Assembly (NCBI GenBank): GCA_902729315.2
Contig: LR746268.1
Coordinates: forward strand, 1,481,501-1,545,500
DNA: 64,000 nucleotides
Origin: Spirodela intermedia
Taxonomy: Eukaryota > Streptophyta > Magnoliopsida > Alismatales > Araceae
Direction: 5' to 3'
Shown here: positions 51,301-62,728 of the stretch, piece by piece
How positions within the stretch are numbered: the stretch's first letter is position 1
Layout of the letters: every line of letters starts with the position of its first letter
The notes under the pieces: generated by a model
The model's database searches: none
The model's input: the letters and a program-made list of their open reading frames with translations, nothing else
What the model was told of the DNA's origin: nothing
Translations under genes and position numbers: made by a program

Positions 51301-54300
51301 TCTCATATTTCTCCTGAATGAAGATGAAATAACAGTCATCTTGAAAAGTCATCAAAAAGATTATTTTTTAAAAGTAAACAAAAATGTAAAGACAGAAATA
51401 TCCTTCCGAGAGTAGAACCTTCATTTTCTGTTTCTCCATATCAAAGAAACGAAAATCTGATTCAGCTTGCTTTTTCTCCGCAGCATGAATGGCATCTATA
51501 AAATCAAGAACTATTTTCTGATCCTGGGAGACATTTATCTCGCCTGATCCTTCAAGTGAAACCTGTTTGTTATCAGACACATTAATCGAGGGCCAGTAAT
51601 GAGTTAAATATCAGAATATTCAACGCATGCAATGTCAATCATCGGTTGAAGAAATTAGTAGGACATGATAATGTTTTTGCCATGGTGTACCTCCTTATTT
51701 TCATGTAAAGGAACTGAAGTGTCGGGACTTTCTCTATTGATCGGAACTTCTGGTCTTTCTTCTTCTCCTTCCAGAGAATACATCTCAGAGAGGGGACCTA
51801 CTTCCGCTTTGTGTTCCACATAGTCCTGCTGGAAGACGTCCTCACATCATTAACTGACAAGAAAACTAAATACATGAAAAATACGAATAAATATGAAAAA
51901 AAGCTCAAATACAGGATACTGTTGGATATATGAATTACATAAAAAGGAAATAGCAAACAACAATATCAAACTGTTAAGTACATCAATAGATATAAAAAGA
52001 CAAGAGCAAAATCATTTTAAAGATGAAGACAAAGAAGATGTGGACCAAAGCCAACAACATTAATAATAAATGTAGCTGGAAATAAAAAATTAAAAGATAG
52101 AAAATACAACCCCAGCGAGTATATGACATTTACTAAAGGTCAAAGTGCATTGAGCACGTAAACTGATACACAAAACATTAACATAAAGATGATCTTTCAA
52201 GATTTTATTGTCTCTGTTTAAACATCATAAATCATTTTTCTGATTACTATTACAGAACTTGGTGCCTACAACAAGAGGATCCCTAGAACCAAGACAGAGA
52301 TCTGACACTTATTCATTAAAGAAATTTTGAGTTTTTTTTTCTTGTTTGCCATAGCATTGAAGTTCTGTACAAACTGTCTACTATGGATAGATCTCGTGGG
52401 GATGCTGGGCTGATGTTACAGATTAAAACTAACTAAAACGTGCTTTTTTACATGGATAATCAATGAAAGAGTCTAATCTCTCAACCATTTCTATAAAGCA
52501 ATCACTTCCATCTGGATCACAAAAAAGCTGGAAAAAAAAAAATTAGAGCCGTCATATATAAAGATAGCGATTGCACCAGCATTGCCTGAATATATAAAAA
52601 ATAGCAGAATACACGTGCCCCATCATATTGACATCAGTGATGGAATACGCTTTTACTTATTGTCTACGAAGGATAAACCCTAACATCAGAATTACTGTCA
52701 GCAACGTACCACAATCATTTAAATTTCACAAAGATGGCAATTTGAAGAGCTTGCATCTGATTAACTAATTTCCAGAAAAATTAATTGAACGCGTTAAAAC
52801 AATGTGCATTGCGTCTGCTTAAATACTGCTTTAGAGTTCTGTCGACCGCTGCCATCAAACAAGAGCTATTCTATCAAACGTCTTCTCAGAGTGATCGCCT
52901 AACTCTTGCTGGTTTTTTATTTTTTAATGAAGATTATTGATTAAATAGATGCATCCCCAAGAAGTCAATGAGAAATATATAAAACACAGCCTAAGAGGAC
53001 AACATGGGCCCAAAAATGTGCTCAGCGACATTTCTGATCAAAATAGTCCCAATCTTGAAGCTTTTCCGTCCAAAATTTGTCACTCCTTGCAACAAACTAC
53101 TTTTTCGAATAACTGACCTCACAAGAACATTCTAGGTTTCATACAGTACTCTGATCCTTCTTTTGCACGAACTCGTATCGCACTATCAGACTTCATTTGC
53201 GTTCAGCTGAACTATATCCTTGGCAAAAAAAAAAAATAGTTCAAAAAAGATATACTGTTGTAGATAAATGCAGGACTTAGGCCTCCAGTATCAATGAGAA
53301 CCACAACAACATCATCATATGATGTCGTAATGTTGCATTCACCATAGAAGATAGTTTGAGAGGGGAAGTTGTAAGATATATTGTCCAACTATATGACCCA
53401 AGTGGATCCAGGAAATGAATGAGTGATGAGCAGATATTCTGTTAAATATTAATAGGTGATAAGACATAACTTTTCATGTCATCAAAGATTTCGTAGAAAG
53501 ATAACACCATTCAGTGACAGGACCTAAACGACCATAAAATATACCTCTCGTCTGAAAACTTTCAATAAGAATAAAACCTGGCCATTAGCATGATGAGAAC
53601 AAGAGCCATTAGCACGAGTGGATTTGGCAACATGTAAATGAACAGAATACCTCAGCTACTTCCTCAGGGATCTGATGATGAGTTGGGACTTCATTTGATA
53701 TGGTTTCTTCAGCAGATGTTGGAGCATAAGTAGCATCATTAGAGCCCAGTGAATCATTAATTTCACCGGCAGCCAGGTCAACACTGTTTACAGATGAAAT
53801 TTCGGAAACAGAGCCTTCCTCACTCTGTGGTGATACATCAAGGGAAGAGATCAGTGACTCATCCTCTTTCACAAGAACTGGCTCTTCTTTGAGGTCGGAC
53901 AGCTCTTTTGAACTGGATAGAATTTCAGAGACACTACCCTCCTCATCCTGCGTGGGTACATCCTCATGAAAGCTTGAGGAAACATCCTCTTTAACAGGAG
54001 TCAATTCATCTTCAACAAGACCTAGATCTTTTGAAGCATCACTCTCAATGGTCTCTGCACCATCAATCTGACGGTGTTCATGAATATTCTCAGTGACCTC
54101 AAGCTTTGAGCTTCCATGACTGGTTTCTTTGCCAGAAAAGTTAACTTGATCTTGAGAATACTCCTTTTCTGCTGCTCTCTGGGAAACCTCTACCTTCTTA
54201 GAAATGAATGGACCTTCAAGCTTAAACTGGGGGTTACTGACAAATCCAGTTTGATAAGCTGCCGCAACTGCAGCTCCAACCACAACAGTTCCAATGGCAG

Positions 54301-55379
54301 CCTTTGCAAGTAAGCCGCCCCCTGAACCTTTGGATGGATCTGGTTGAGGTGAAGATGAGGATGCACATCTTGAGGAAAGAAAAAATGGTGTCTGTCCATA
54401 TGCATGATAAATTAGTATATAATAGGAAAAAGAAACATAACAATTAGTCATCTCCTAGATGTCAACGACGAAAAGGAAAATCTGATTCAAAATTAACAGG
54501 AAAAAGCTTCATCTAAAAAACGACAGAAACAAATCAAGAAAGCTCAGGAAAGCTCCTCTGGAATCTTGAGGTCTGATTTGCTCATGCACAGGAAAAAAAA
54601 AAAACAATCTCTACGCAATTGATGAGTAGATATGCAGTACAATTGAGTTGATTCCTTTAATCCCCTTATCATAAATTATCCTTGAATCCATTGGAATACA
54701 GCGGGATTTAGACTTTTCATCGCAGGAGTTTTTTTGCAAGGAAAGTAGAAAGTAGAATACATGCACGAAATAAATGCAGCTGTCTGTGATAATCCCTAGT
54801 TCAGCGTAGTGTCCTAATACCATTCATATTTCTCCAAATAATGATGCCCCAGGAGAGATATACTAAGCCGGACATTCTTTTAATGGGAGATTATTCTTCA
54901 TCTGCTGCTCAGTAGCATTAACATTTTTCTCTTCATTTGGGGATTATGTCCGGCTTAAACAGTTTGAAGCCCATTTTTCCTCTAGATTATCCATTGCACA
55001 AACCAACTTCAGCGAAAAGAATACCTATTGCATACGCAGCGTTAGAGGAACCGAGTGACGAAATGAAACCATAAATTGGCTTCCAGATGAAATCATTTTA
55101 CAGCGACTGAGCTAGAAGAAATCATACCATAACGTAACAAGAATTTTACTCCACCATTGCCGAAATAGCAACCAAATATCGGTCTAAGAGAAAAAGAACA
55201 AAACAAGAATACCTGCGCAGTGGTTCGCTTCGCTGGTGACCTCACATACGATCTGGGCTTCGACAATCCGAAGGCCAACCTAACCGTGCATAGGCATAAT
55301 CCCAAATCAACCATCCTGACATATGACAAAATCATAACCTAGAAAGGGCGAGGGAGAGAGAGAGAGACCTTCTCAGCAT
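45012..55379 (-). CDS. MIC60: MICOS complex subunit MIC60 (mitofilin)
   Basis: Twelve exons are read: 55379-55369, 55315-55213, 54391-53651, 51828-51691, 51562-51419, 51313-51236, 50979-50887, 50790-50671, 50546-50469, 50241-50062, 45616-45515 and 45245-45012. They sum to 2022 nt, 673 residues, and all junctions keep the frame. MIC60 sits in the inner mitochondrial membrane, forms cristae junctions and in plants aids lipid traffic. Residues 1 to about 50 are basic and Ser-rich (presequence). A membrane helix lies at about 65-84 (LLAKAAIGTVVVGAAVAAAY), followed by an acidic intermembrane region. A charged coiled-coil region spans about 340-480. The mitofilin C-terminus has ALCMAFYARSEEARQNYS, GTLRHFSLIPPGGGGMLAHA and RDRAITEQALTLLQAYATSI. 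The 11-base first coding exon (ATGCTGAGAAG) is the least certain part; its donor reads GTCTCT. Intron 10 is 4.4 kb and intron 3 is 1.8 kb. Confidence 0.93.
45263..45322. repeat. (ATT)n microsatellite in MIC60 intron 11
   Basis: A run of about 18 ATT/TTA triplets, interrupted once by ATC, lies about 20 bases upstream (gene sense) of the last MIC60 exon. Confidence 0.95.
45617..50061 (-). other. Large intron 10 of MIC60
   Basis: A 4.4 kb intron bounded by AAG|GTAAGTG at 50062/50061 and TTGCAG|TTT at 45617/45616. No recognised transposon protein, RNA gene or nested gene was found. The minus-strand frame 46116-46430 (104 residues, aromatic-rich) shows no family signature. Near 49425-49535 the motif GGAGCCAATAACT...GGCTGAAT repeats imperfectly. 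Confidence 0.8.
53800..54000 (-). repeat. 123-base (41-codon) duplication inside MIC60 exon 3
   Basis: Two tandem coding units encode VKED..SS...DV..Q.EEGSVSEI-type sequence. On the plus strand the first starts at 53801 (TTCGGAAACAGAGCC) and the second near 53924 (TTCAGAGACACTACC). Both keep TCCTCA(C/T)CTG and CATCCTCTTT(C/A)AC. The period of 123 preserves the frame. It lies in the acidic, poorly conserved linker after the membrane helix. Confidence 0.8.
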
Positions 55380-55679
55380 CTTTTCCTCGGAATTCTGGAG
55401 ACCCCCGACTTCCCGATCAAAAGAAACGTGTCTTCCACTTGCTAATGCAGGTGCTCTCCTGCCGCTCCGGCGACCAGGGGATTGTGGAGTGTGGAGAGCC
55501 GACGCAGAGAGGAGAAAAACCCGGCGACGCCGCTGCTGCGCACTTCTCGTGTGAGTGGGAAGGCGCAGGCGCACCCCAGCGGTGGACTGCAGGGTAGGAC
55601 CAGAGTGTGGACTGCGCCTACAAATGGCACCGGGCTCCAGGTAGAGTTTCGCCTACAAGCTCTTCTTACCCACTAATTA

Positions 55680-58040
55680 GTAGTTACTACTAGAAATTTC
55701 TGGTAACTACTACTAAAAAAAATATGGATTGATAAAAAAAATAAGCCTTGACAAACTAAAAATTGCAAAAAAAAAGGAATTTAACTTTTTTCTACTTGAA
55801 ATTTTATAGATATTTCAATTAGTAATTGCATAATCATGCAGATTATTGTAAAATTTATGAAAATTTAGATTTTATGATAATTTTGACAAAATGCATAATT
55901 ATACATATTATTGTAAAATCTAGGATATAAGAAAAATAATAATTTATTTTCATTCCAATGTGAAAAGATATTCACACGAATCAAATTCTGATAATATATA
56001 TATATATATATAATCAAAGATGAAAATAGTTTAATAGACTCCTTCCCAAGTCATAAGCTCCTAAGAAAGTCTGAATAGCTCAATAGAAATTATGTTTTTA
56101 TGTTTTAAAAATATAAGTCTGGAAAGTTTTTTTGAATGACTATGGTTAAACTCTTGACTATGAACAAGGTAGTATGAAATTATGAAGTTGATATCTTAAA
56201 TAAAATTGAACTACACTCTGAATTTGGTATGAAATTAAATCAAAATATCATGTTGAAGAATCTAGTGAACTTATGAAGTTTATAAAATATCCTGCCATTA
56301 TAAAATGATACATAATCATGGCATGAATATCTTGCTCTATGAAACCCTAGAATCCCATACATGAGGAGCTAAGAAATTTTCATTATATCTCTATAATGTA
56401 ATATCCCAGATCAAAAATGAACTCAACTCAAGATTCTTATCATATAAAATGGTTTTATAATGTATTATTCGAGTTTTCTCTTCGATCGAGATAGTTTACT
56501 ATCATTAAAGTCAATGATTCAATAATCCTTCAATTATTTATGAAAGTAATCAAACTTGTAATAAAGTTATATTTATATAATTATCCATATACTTAATAAG
56601 TTCATCTGAACAAAAGTACTATTAAGAGCTTGAATAAAATTATCCATACAATATATAATTCAAATTGGTTTAATTCTCTATGCACAACTTTAATCTGTAT
56701 TTTATCTTCTAATATTTAGCAAGTACATCTTTTATTTTGAATGATTAGATTAAGGTAAATGAATTGATACTATGTTCTTATAGATGATTTGGGTTTCATA
56801 CACGTGCATTATTTACGATAAGTTTTTAAAAAATCATTTTTAGGCAAATCAACCTGTTTTTTGCTCAAACTATTTGAAATCATAATAAATATTTGCTTTA
56901 CTTTTGTGTGAGTCTCTATTTTTATCTTTAATATGTTAAACTGCTAAATAATTTTCTTAATTTTATCTATTAATCTAATGAAATTTTGTGTGCGTAATTT
57001 CTAAAATTTCATCTCCTAGATCGAGAATTTCATAACTATCTGGCAAAGAGATAAGCAACATGGACTACATAGGCTTTGATTGCAAGAGGGAGATTGATCC
57101 ATGGTTGGAGCCCCTTATGACTCCACAAATTAGACGATAGAGCCAAACATGGTGCAGTTGAGAGGTGAAGCAGGTCATGCTCTCTAGTTGGAGGGTCTGA
57201 AAGTCAACGATTGATCATGCCAAAACCATCCAAACTTTGGCGACTTCCTTTGTTATTGATGGCCCATTCTAAATTTTAAGTTTGGAATTATGAGGCTGAT
57301 AGAAGGCTATAAACTTTACATTCTGACAAGTATTTCAAAGTAAGATTTCAATCTTCATCCCCACTAATTTGAGGAGTTGGTTATGAGGGCCTAATCACCT
57401 TGATAGGGTTAACATCAATCATCCATTTCCACTGGCTGATATCTACATTGACTACCCTTCATCCACTACTTCCCATTTAATATATTTTTATTGTGACTAT
57501 CACTGAGATTTGGATGATCCATATGAATAGCCACCCTACACATTTGGATGATCATAACCACATGATAATGTTGATTTTGGAACCAACAAAGGTTGAATAT
57601 CCTACTTGTGTGTGGTTTCCCTAAACTATCTGGTCTGATCCCCCTTTCTATATGTGGATGTTTCCTAGTTATTTCAAGATTTTTCCTCTTTATTTCCAAG
57701 AACAAATCGCAATATTTTGATCTTATTTATTTTCATGCATATCGTTTTGATATTAGGGCATTAGATTGTAGGATACTTACATACATGCACATGCCCACTA
57801 GGTCATGACTTGCATATTCTCTACTAAGGAGGCTTGATCTTGTCCCCAGATTGAAGAAGATACTCCCCCATGGGGTATTAGACAAATAGGTTCTTGACCT
57901 CTACCTTGCATGTGAGAGATATGTGTATGTTAGAACAAGTCTATTAGTTAGTTATTGACTTAGTTTTTCAATCATAAATTCCTCATATCCAGGCCCGAAC
58001 TAGTGAAGAGTCCAAACTTGACCAAGGAAACCCATTAACT
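55680..58040. other. AT-rich intergenic DNA upstream of MIC60
   Basis: No gene was recognised. A short (AT)n run lies at about 55995-56011. Frames at 57466-57705 (-) and 57593-57808 (+) are unrecognised. Confidence 0.45.
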
Positions 58041-58207
58041 CCTGATTGGAGGCCCATCTTCATCGTCACTGGGTCGTCACCTCCTCCCCTTTGCCCTCTC
58101 TCCTGTTTCAGCTTCCTTTCTTGTCCTTCCACGTCCACAGCTCAAGACCAGCACATGCAGCATTGGAGCACGCAACCTTTTCATTCCACATTAGAGATCC
58201 CCAAGGG

Positions 58208-58209
58208 TT

Positions 58210-58244
<35 letters not shown>
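58208..58244. repeat. (CT)n microsatellite
   Basis: About 36 bases of CT, about 220 bases 3' of the stop codon of the ERD7-like gene. Confidence 0.95.
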
Positions 58245-58246
<2 letters not shown>

Positions 58247-58461
58247 AAATTCAGGAGTGAGAGGAACCTTAACCATTACAACGACGTGCCTACCTCAGTC
58301 AGTTGATGATATCTCCTTGATAAATCTGTATTGGACCATCATTTTCAAACAAAAAAAATTTATCGAACGAGAAAAATAGAAACTGCAAAGATTCCACGCG
58401 AGGGATTGATTGATTCATGGCGCTTGATCAGTCATTCGCTGCCCGGTACTCCGGCGAGCTC

Positions 58462-59741
58462 TCATTCCCTCCCCCCGCCAGCGCCGGAGGAGGTGCTGCA
58501 CTCCGGTGCAACTCCGGCGGCGGCGGCGCCCACGGCCACGGCGGAGACGGTGCGGAGGATGAGCAGCAGTCCGGCGAGGTTGAAGTGCCAGCACGCGGCG
58601 CCGCCGCCGCCAGGGAGCGGCGAACAGCGGCGGAGGGGGGTCATCGCTCCGCCGGATAGATCGCCGGCGGCGGCCTGAAGGACGTGGGCGACGTCGGAGA
58701 CAACGCGGAGAGTGGGGAAGACGAAGGTGGCGCCGCCGGAGATGTCGCCGGAGATATGAATGTGGTGAGAGGGGTTGGCGATGGCCTTGAGGGCTTGCGC
58801 CACCAGCTTGGTGGCAGAGGAGGCGCGATGGGCGGACTGGATGGAAAGAGCCGCCGCCGGGGGGGATGAGTACCCCCGCGGAGGGAGGGCGGAGGAGGAG
58901 AGAAGGTCGATCTTGGCGTAGGCTGAGGCCCAGAAGTCTGTGTCTCGCCGTCGCGGGGAGAACTCGGCGTCTGCGCGTGACGAAGGCAAAAAGGTCGGAA
59001 CTTTTACGAGAGAGAGAGAAAGAGAAGAGAACGGGAGAGAGATGAAAAGGAGAGACAGAGGAGAGAGAGAGGGGGGAAAGGGTGAGAGGGAGAGAGAAAG
59101 AGAGAGGGAGATGGAGAGAAAGGGAGGGAGAGAGAGGAGAGAGAAGGAGAGAGAAGATAGAGAGAGGAGAGAGACGGAGAGAGAGAGAGAGAGAAGATAT
59201 AGAGAGAAAGGAGAGAGGAATGAGAAAGAGAGAGAATGAGAGAAAGAGAGAAACGGAGAGAGAACGAGAGATATAGAGAGAAAGGAGAGAGAAGGAATGA
59301 GAAAGAGAGAGAATGAGATAAAGAGAGAAGGAGAGAGAGCTTTCGGGGGGGTGGCTACCCACCTCGGCGGCCAGCATGGTTCTGGTAGGTGCAGAACCTC
59401 TCGAGGACGAGCTCGAACCTATCGACGTCGCGGTCGAAGCTGCCGTCGGGGAGCGAGAGCCCGTAGAAGAACCCGGGGAAGGCGAAGCTGAACTTCCTCG
59501 GCCCCACGCGGATAACCGGCGAGTCTCGGGCCAGAAGCCACCGGTGATCCCCCACCGAGCAGGCCAGCAAGCACAAGGGCGTCCCCTCCCTCGTTACAGC
59601 GACCAGCGAGAAGTCGCCGCCGTCGACCCTCGCGACGGCGGCGTTTGCGTCGCCGCACACGACGGCGAGCTCCGCAGGTCCCACGCGGCCTCCGATGCGG
59701 AGCAGCTCGCTCTCGGCACCACCGCCGCCGGTCCGTTCCAT
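58462..59741 (-). CDS. ERD7/senescence-domain-like protein, short form
   Basis: Two exons, 59741-59363 (ends CGA G|GTGGGT) and 58970-58462 (after GCGCAG), join to 888 nt, 295 residues. The N-terminal part GGDFSLVAVTREGTPLCLL...VGDHRWLLARDSPVIRVGP...FSFAFP..FYGLSL resembles the N-terminal domain of plant senescence/dehydration-associated (ERD7) proteins. Those have the pattern ...GDFSLVR....VGD.QWPL.RDEPVVKLG..HY.F.LP...YG. A later FWASAYAKID may match the start of their senescence domain. ERD7 proteins bind membranes or lipid droplets and are stress-induced (known). This protein is shorter than typical ERD7 (about 370-450 residues). Its C-terminal half (KAIANPSHHIHISGDISGG, LLLILRTVSAVAVGAAAAG) is only weakly similar and hydrophobic at the end. 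The 392-base intron is almost entirely CT repeat. The gene is likely real; the family call is moderate. Confidence 0.65.
58990..59340 (-). repeat. Long (GA/CT)-rich tract filling the intron of the ERD7-like gene
   Basis: About 350 bases of imperfect GA repeat on the plus strand (CT on the gene strand), with embedded AGAATGAGA and ATATAGAGAGAAAGGAG segments that themselves repeat at about 59196-59260 and 59271-59310. It occupies nearly the whole intron (59362-58971). Confidence 0.9.
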
Positions 59742-60034
59742 GCCCTCCTCCCTGCGTGAGCAGAAGCGGGTCGTCGGAAGGGATTTTGTTCCGGATTTTA
59801 TGAGAAGGAGCGTGCTGTCATAAGATGTTGAAATCTGGACATGGTTTTCTTCTCAGCTGGATATTGCGGACGAGGGAAGATCAGAGAAAACTGAAATGAA
59901 AATTCTGCAGAGATGAAGAAACCACGGAGAACCCTCGTTGATCGATCGCAAAATCCCCGTTTAAGAGCGAAGGGTCGCTGAATGTGTGTATGAGCGAGAG
60001 AGAGAGAAGGGGGTGGGGGGGTGGAGAGAGAGAG

Positions 60035-60260
60035 GAAGAATGGGATAACTCTTCGCAGAACGCGGGGACGCAGAGAGAGAGATCACCAAGCCTCGGAGAG
60101 AGATGGAGCGAGTGAGTGAGTGATGCTGAGAGAGAGAGAGAGAGGAAGAATGGGAGAACTGTGCCCAGAAACGCGGGGACGCCCCCAGAGAGAGAGAGAG
60201 GAAGAATGGGAGAACTGTGCCCAGAAACGCGGGGACGCCCCCAGAGAGAGAGAGAGAGAG
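60035..60260. repeat. 56-base tandem repeat upstream of the ERD7-like gene
   Basis: Two near-identical 56-base units (60145-60200 and 60201-60256) contain GAAGAATGGGAGAACTGTGC, then CCAGAAACGCGGGGACGCCC, then a GA run. A diverged third unit lies at 60035-60079 (GAAGAATGGGATAACTCTTC). The array is 300-520 bases upstream of the ATG, in the likely promoter or 5' UTR. Confidence 0.95.
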
Positions 60261-60536
60261 AGGCTGCAACTTGGGATGGGGAGATCTACGGGGGGAGAGG
60301 CGTCCTTTAAGTAGAAGGTGGCGGGAGGGAGAGGGTGAGACTGCTTATCAGGGGAGTCGCGGCGTGGTCAGCGTGTAGAGAGAGGGATGCCTCTTTCTTC
60401 GCCACATGGCGGACGCCACTGGAGAGAGATTGAGAGGAAAAGCTCCCGACGAGGGGAAATTCAACCGTTAAGGCCGCCGCCGTCGTCCACCTGTCGGAAT
60501 CGAGCTCATTGGCCGCGAGATCTTTCCCCTTCCCCA

Positions 60537-60575
60537 ACGTGGCCGATCGGCCTATTAACCCAGCCGAGACGTGGC
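60537..60575. promoter_or_regulatory. Two ABRE-core ACGTGGC motifs upstream of the ERD7-like gene
   Basis: ACGTGGC occurs at 60537-60543 and 60569-60575, both in the plus direction, 26 bases apart and about 800 bases from the ATG. Paired ABRE cores fit a dehydration/ABA-responsive promoter. The distance makes this tentative. Confidence 0.35.
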
Positions 60576-60659
60576 CCCTTCCGCTGTATACTCTCTCTCC
60601 TCCCTCTCCTCTCTCTCCTCTCTCCTCTCTCCTCTCTCCTCTCTCTCAAGCCCATTAAA

Positions 60660-61359
60660 ACCTCTCAATATTTCATATAACATGTCGTGGGCATCTAAGT
60701 CAACAGCTTAGGAAGTCTAGATAATATATTTACTTATCTAATGATATATTTGCCACGATGAAAGAAGTCAACTTTAGATCCAACGAAGATAACCCACCAA
60801 TTCCCAACTCACTCAACCTCGTTGACTCCTGCATCTTTATACTAATAAGATTTATAACTTCTTCCATTTTTATTTTTTTTGACGATAACAGTCAAAGACC
60901 CACGTCTATTTACCCACCAATTTTTTGAAATATACACTTCAATAAAACCTAAGTCAACACATATTTGATCTCATAATCAACTTAAAAGGAAACCAACTTT
61001 GATCGAATCAGAGTGACCCAGTGCTTACTATCTTCCCCCATTTGGAGATAACTAATATTGTGTCATAATATATATTTTCACTAAATTTCCACATTAATGT
61101 TGTTAGATTGTGATTTTTTTTCCTTTTATTGCAACGAAAAACACCATGTCCAAACATTTAACAAACCATGTGAGGGGGAAATGGTCTATGTTCACATGTA
61201 CATGGGATAAAGTGGTAGCTCTTTTGCTTCATCAGCATAAAATAATTTACATCATAATCAATTTACCTAAATTTATCACATAATAAGTTTCTTTTTCTAT
61301 TTGGTAAACTTCAAATTAATATCAATGTCTATGAAAGTGCTTAATATCAGATGTGTGTG

Positions 61360-61402
<43 letters not shown>

Positions 61403-62038
61403 GGGAGTCTAGCCTTATTATTGAATAACAAACATCTTCCCATTGGATTTTACAATGATCTTGAAAAATCCCAACATCAACATTTTCCCTCAATTTAGTA
61501 TGATGAGATCCACAAACTAGGGTCCTCACTAAACCCTAAATTAGATTCAATGACGCCAACATCAACATTAATAATAATGACCCAATAGTTATTTGGAATT
61601 TTACCCAAGTAAACGCAGATGTCACACATTAATAATAATGAAGATTATTATTAGAGCACAGCCCTCTGAAAACAATGGCTTCAAAAACCCAAATCAACTC
61701 CCCGAAATGGCTACCAACAGATTTTTCTAGCAATTTTTTCTTTCTCCAAATGAGAACAGAGTTCTCTAAACTCCCATGTTCAGACTGTAAAAGCATCAGC
61801 AGGGAAAGCTTTCAAAGGATAGCAGAAGAGTAGTGTAGCACTGCATCCATGTTAGAAAAGAGATGATCTGTGACGTATTTACAGGGAGATTACACGTAGA
61901 AGCTGCTAGATTTAGCAAGTTAAATTATTCCAAGGATGATGTAGGAAGAGAAACCAGTCACCTAAACCAGGAAGATTACACCCCATTTTCTGCTAAGGTT
62001 GAAATTAGGTCCCCGCCAGGTGAGCTGCCACAGTGTAA
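60660..62038. other. Intergenic DNA between ERD7-like gene and kinase
   Basis: AT-rich, with a GA microsatellite at about 61364-61400. No gene or mobile-element protein was recognised. The right 150 bases may be the kinase 3' UTR. Confidence 0.45.
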
Positions 62039-62728
62039 TTAGAATGCTGCACAGAGGTTAGCCTTCAGATTTGAAGAGTATTCCTGCCGAACTGGGCTGC
62101 CCGGCACACAGAGTCTGCTGCGCTTTGGCTCGGAGATCCTCACGTGAGATAGGGCGACGGCCAGCACATCGACGAGGCCATGGTCCTCCGCCTCATCTGA
62201 GCTCCCAGAAGAGGAAGCCGAGCTGCCGTCGAGAAGGCGGCTGTCCGACATGACCCACTTAGGCTTGACTCCACATCTGACAATGGGCCCAGATCTAAGA
62301 GGAAGCACCTTGGTGGGCCCCTCTGTGTAGAAAAGCATCCAGGGGTGTCCTGCCAAGTGAGAATCACCTTAGCTGAAAAAGAGAGAAGGAAGCAGTATCG
62401 GTGTGAAATGCAGGATCGGTGTGAATATCTGCTTACTGAGCACTTCGTCAGCAGTGATCCTTGAAGTAACATCTCTTCTCAGCATCTGACCAGCAAGGTC
62501 TCTGGCAAGTTCCGAGACAGACTCCCAGAGCCCGGCGCGGAAATTAAGATCGGCTGTTTTTATGGCTTGGAAAACAGCTTCAAGTGAATCTCCTTGGAAG
62601 GGGAGGGTCCCAACGAGGAGCAAGTGTAGGAGAACGCCTGCACCCCAGATGTCCACTTTCTCAGAGTAATGGCCGCATAGAACCTCTGGGGCGACATAGG
62701 CCGGACTGCCAGCCATACCAGACAGCTT
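62039..62728 (-). CDS. PEPKR2: PEPKR2-like serine/threonine kinase, last two exons (partial)
   Basis: Exons 62728-62437 and 62349-62039 are read; the A|GTAAGC donor and CAG|GA acceptor restore Arg before HPWMLFY. The first exon encodes the kinase C-lobe: GMAGSPAYVAPEVLCGHYSE (activation loop end and APE motif), KVDIWGAGVLLHLLLVGTLP (subdomain IX) and SRITADEVL (subdomain XI). The second encodes HPWMLFY plus a Ser-rich tail of about 95 residues. GSPAYVAPEVL, the LPFQGDSLEAVFQAIK segment and ITADEVLRHPW fit phosphoenolpyruvate carboxylase kinase-related kinase 2 of the CDPK/SnRK superfamily. There are no EF hands, as expected. The N-terminal kinase exons (ATP loop, HRD, DFG) were not found in the remaining 1.27 kb, so they should lie beyond 64000. 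The gene is therefore incomplete in this window. Confidence 0.85.

Noticed and set aside
58415-59377. 320-residue minus-strand frame rich in Ser/Leu
   Set aside because: It reads through the CT-filled intron of the ERD7-like gene in another phase. The spliced two-exon model gives conserved sequence instead.
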